This document shows positions 5,435 through 7,396 of a stretch of DNA of 7,396 nucleotides, one piece after another (position 1 is the first letter of the stretch; every line of letters begins with the position of its first letter). The stretch is from Thermoplasmatales archaeon (lineage in GTDB: Archaea; Thermoplasmatota; E2; UBA202; DSCA01). Under the pieces are notes generated by a model, which was not told the origin of the DNA, ran no database searches, and worked only from the letters and a program-made list of their open reading frames with translations. The position numbers and the translations under genes are program-made. Location: NCBI GenBank assembly GCA_011049295.1, contig DSCA01000188.1:1-7396 (forward strand). Reading direction: 5' to 3'.

Positions 5435-7285
5435 ATGCGGTTGAAGGCACCCATTGCGGGAATACTAATCGCGGGCATGCTGCTGGCAGGCAGCGGGGCG
5501 GTGAGTGTGGTGTACACCCCCCGGTTTGAAACTGAAATGTTGATGCCGTCTCCATCATCTTCTCTGCAAGAGACCACCCTGACTCTGGACTTTTCTTCTC
5601 CATCCGTGACAGCTAAAGGGGATTACGTGAATGTCAACGTGGACGGGGCACGAAAAACGCGCAGCGCCGGCGCACCCATCCTCCCCGCGGTGACCACCAC
5701 CCTGACCTTTCCCCTGGGCACCCGCATCCTGAATGTGTCCTACCAGATGCCGGCTCCCAGCCTCCTGTCGCTTCCGGCAAAGGTCATGCCCGCTCCCACC
5801 CCCATAAACCTGAGCGGGGGACTGCGGAGCACCGTTGAGGAGGGACCGGTCTACCGACAGGAGGCGGCCCATCCCCCGGACTGGCTGGCCTGGCGCACCA
5901 ACGGCGGGCTGAAGGACGGGGAGCACGTCACCTTTTTGACCCTGACAGCCTATCCGGTTCGCTATCTGTCCCGCGAGCAGCGGGCCCTGTACGTCTCCAG
6001 CCTCAATGTCACCGTGTCCTACGAGGAGGCACCTCCCACCTCATGGACCGACCACTATGAACTGCTGGTTATCAGCCCTGCCACCTACCGGCTGCCCCTG
6101 AACCGCCTGGTCGAGCACAAGGAAAGCCTGGGGGTCAGCACCAGGTGGGTGTCCCTGCGGCAGATTTACACCGGCACCTACTTTGCTCCGGGGGGCAGCG
6201 ACCGGGCAGAGCAGATCAAGTATTTCATCAAGAATGCCGTGGAGGAATGGGGCACCCGGTACGTGCTGCTGGTGGGAGGGGTGGACCGGCTGCCGGCCCG
6301 CACCGCCTACATGGTTCCCGGCGGCGAGGAGAGCTTTCTGAGCGACCTGTACTACGCCGACCTGTACGACGGCCAGGGACGCTTTTCGTCCTGGGACAGC
6401 AACCAGAATGGCTACTACGGAGAATACAACCACACGGTGGGAGGCGAGGTCTGCAACGACCACATGGACCTCTACCCCGACGTGTATGTGGGTCGGCTGG
6501 CCTGCCGCAGCGTCATTGAGGTGGCCATTGTGGTGAACAAAATCGTGGGCTACGAGAGCACCTCTCCCGGGGACTGGTTTGACCGCATGGTGGTGGTGGG
6601 CGGGGACTCCTTCGACGATTCGCCCTGGGGAACCGACTACTACGAGGGAGAAATCACCGTCAACCAGTCGCTGGACTACATGCCCGGCGTGACACCGGTC
6701 AAGCTGCTGGGGTCCAACGGGCAGCTGAGCACCGACCGCATCATCGACGAGCTCAGCCAGGGAGCGGGTTTCGTGAACTTCGAGGGACACGGCAACTACC
6801 TGTCCTGGGCCACCCATCCCCCGCACGACTACGGCACGTGGATAGGCATCACCGCCCGGGACATCCCCAAACTGAAAAATGGCGACCATCTGCCGGTGAT
6901 GGTGCTGGGCGGCTGCCACATCGCCTCCATGGGTCACTTCTATGAATGCTTCACCTGGCGCCTGGTCCGGGCCCTCAACGGGGGAGCCATCGCCGCCACC
7001 GGCTTCACCAGCCTCTCCTGGGGAGCCGACGACGACGTCAACGGCAACGGCCACCCGGACATCATAGAATATGCCAGCGGATATCTGGACACCCTGGTAT
7101 TCAAGCAGTACGGCCAGAATGGCGTGCACATCATGGGGCAGGTGTGCGCCGACGCGGTCACCGAGTACCTGAACACGGCTCCCGTGGAATGGACCAATGC
7201 CTTCCTGGACATCTGGGATGCCAAGACGGTGGGCGCCTGGGTGCTGCTGGGCGACCCCAGCCTGCACATCGGGGGCGCTCTCTGA
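5435..7285 (+). CDS. Secreted cysteine peptidase, family C25 (gingipain-like)
   Basis: 616 residues. Residues 1 to about 24 are a signal peptide (MRLKAP, then a GILIAGMLLAG core). Residues of about 30-200 form a propeptide-like beta-rich region. The C25 fold begins near residue 208 (YELLVISPATY) and continues through RYVLLVGGVDRLPA, YYADLYDG and YPDVYVGRL. The catalytic dyad is visible as His452 in FEGHGN and Cys494 in VLGGCH. The domain closes with GGAIAATGFTSLSWG and GDPSLHI (606-612). Known for the family: extracellular endopeptidases of the caspase-like clan, made as zymogens. Known bacterial gingipains continue with an Ig-like and a sorting domain. Here the protein stops four residues after GDPSLHI, with no membrane anchor, so free secretion is likely. 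Five N-glycosylation sequons are present. Substrate specificity cannot be read from the sequence. A role in scavenging extracellular protein is inferred, as proposed for C25 enzymes of sediment archaea. Confidence 0.9.
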   Translation: MRLKAPIAGILIAGMLLAGSGAVSVVYTPRFETEMLMPSPSSSLQETTLTLDFSSPSVTAKGDYVNVNVDGARKTRSAGAPILPAVTTTLTFPLGTRILNVSYQMPAPSLLSLPAKVMPAPTPINLSGGLRSTVEEGPVYRQEAAHPPDWLAWRTNGGLKDGEHVTFLTLTAYPVRYLSREQRALYVSSLNVTVSYEEAPPTSWTDHYELLVISPATYRLPLNRLVEHKESLGVSTRWVSLRQIYTGTYFAPGGSDRAEQIKYFIKNAVEEWGTRYVLLVGGVDRLPARTAYMVPGGEESFLSDLYYADLYDGQGRFSSWDSNQNGYYGEYNHTVGGEVCNDHMDLYPDVYVGRLACRSVIEVAIVVNKIVGYESTSPGDWFDRMVVVGGDSFDDSPWGTDYYEGEITVNQSLDYMPGVTPVKLLGSNGQLSTDRIIDELSQGAGFVNFEGHGNYLSWATHPPHDYGTWIGITARDIPKLKNGDHLPVMVLGGCHIASMGHFYECFTWRLVRALNGGAIAATGFTSLSWGADDDVNGNGHPDIIEYASGYLDTLVFKQYGQNGVHIMGQVCADAVTEYLNTAPVEWTNAFLDIWDAKTVGAWVLLGDPSLHIGGAL

Positions 7286-7301
7286 CCGCCGGGACAAAAG
7301 A

Positions 7302-7309
7302 CTTTTAGG
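7302..7309 (+). promoter_or_regulatory. Weak TATA box of the radB-like gene
   Basis: CTTTTAGG on the plus strand, 21-28 nt before the GTG at 7330, in the 44-bp gap after the peptidase stop codon. It is less A/T-rich than the other boxes here, but the spacing is the same. Confidence 0.4.
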
Positions 7310-7329
7310 CGGACGGGGGTTGTGGTGCC

Positions 7330-7396
7330 GTGAGCGATGAATACCTGCCGCTGGACTGTCCGCCTCTCGACCATCTGCTGGGCGGGGGGGTGGAAC
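7330..7396 (+). CDS. radB: Probable DNA repair/recombination protein RadB, N-terminal fragment
   Basis: Only 22 codons are in the window. The translation has CPPLDHLLGGGVE at residues 10-22. This matches the segment just before the Walker A loop in archaeal RecA-family proteins (GCxxLDxLLGGGxE), where the trailing Glu and the short N-terminus fit RadB better than RadA, which carries a longer N-terminal domain. A KaiC-type ATPase is the main alternative. RadB is a RadA paralogue that assists homologous recombination. GTG 7330 is taken as the start from its TATA spacing; there is no in-frame ATG nearby. The Walker motifs lie beyond the window and could not be inspected. Confidence 0.62.
   Translation, partial: MSDEYLPLDCPPLDHLLGGGVE

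Noticed and set aside
6041..7297. Minus-strand open frame of 418 codons opposite the C25 peptidase
   Set aside because: The catalytic motifs and the closing GDPSLHI are in the plus frame. The antisense frame is low-complexity Val/His/Gly, typical of third-position GC bias.

Overview
The window reads as a GC-rich euryarchaeal chromosome segment, most likely from the class Thermoplasmata. Support comes from an archaeal-type GTP cyclohydrolase (MptA), a RadB-like N-terminus, an intron-containing class II tRNA-Leu without encoded CCA, and TATA boxes centred about 25 nt upstream of every start codon with no Shine-Dalgarno sequence (leaderless transcription). An O6-alkylguanine-transferase-like domain fused to endonuclease V is an arrangement known from Ferroplasma. 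A gingipain-type (C25) secreted protease recalls sediment Thermoplasmata such as Marine Benthic Group D. The lineage is an inference; no marker gene here fixes it.

Layout. Bases 1-390 (minus) hold the first 130 codons of mptA, with its promoter at about 412-419. Bases 436-548 (minus) are a tRNA-Leu(UAA) gene interrupted after position 37 by a 28-nt intron, with its own TATA box at 577-584. Bases 667-2346 (plus) encode an exported, sequon-rich protein whose C-terminal half is a tandem array with a 27-residue period and the motif LLVDxxGNDxYxAxxxxQG. It converges on, and overlaps by 30 bp, purB (adenylosuccinate lyase, minus, 3675-2317). Upstream of purB on the same strand is the degenerate-AGT/endonuclease V fusion (4499-3696), whose stop codon lies inside the purB TATA box. 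Divergent from it, on the plus strand, are an exported or membrane protein of unknown function (4640-5410), a secreted C25-family cysteine peptidase (5435-7285) and the start of a probable radB (7330 to the window end).

How the genes relate. This is a mosaic of housekeeping genes (pterin or archaeosine precursor synthesis, purine synthesis, deaminated-base repair, recombination, a tRNA) and three exported proteins. Each gene appears to carry its own promoter, even where the gap to its upstream neighbour is only about 20-45 bp, so the genes look like single transcription units rather than classical operons. The 4640-5410 gene and the C25 peptidase are the best candidates for a functional pair, from adjacency and shared export signals only.

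The least explained items are the 27-residue-period repeat protein, the AGT-like domain that has lost its catalytic cysteine motif and arginine finger but stays fused to an apparently intact endonuclease V, and the unusual pairing possibilities of the tRNA intron.
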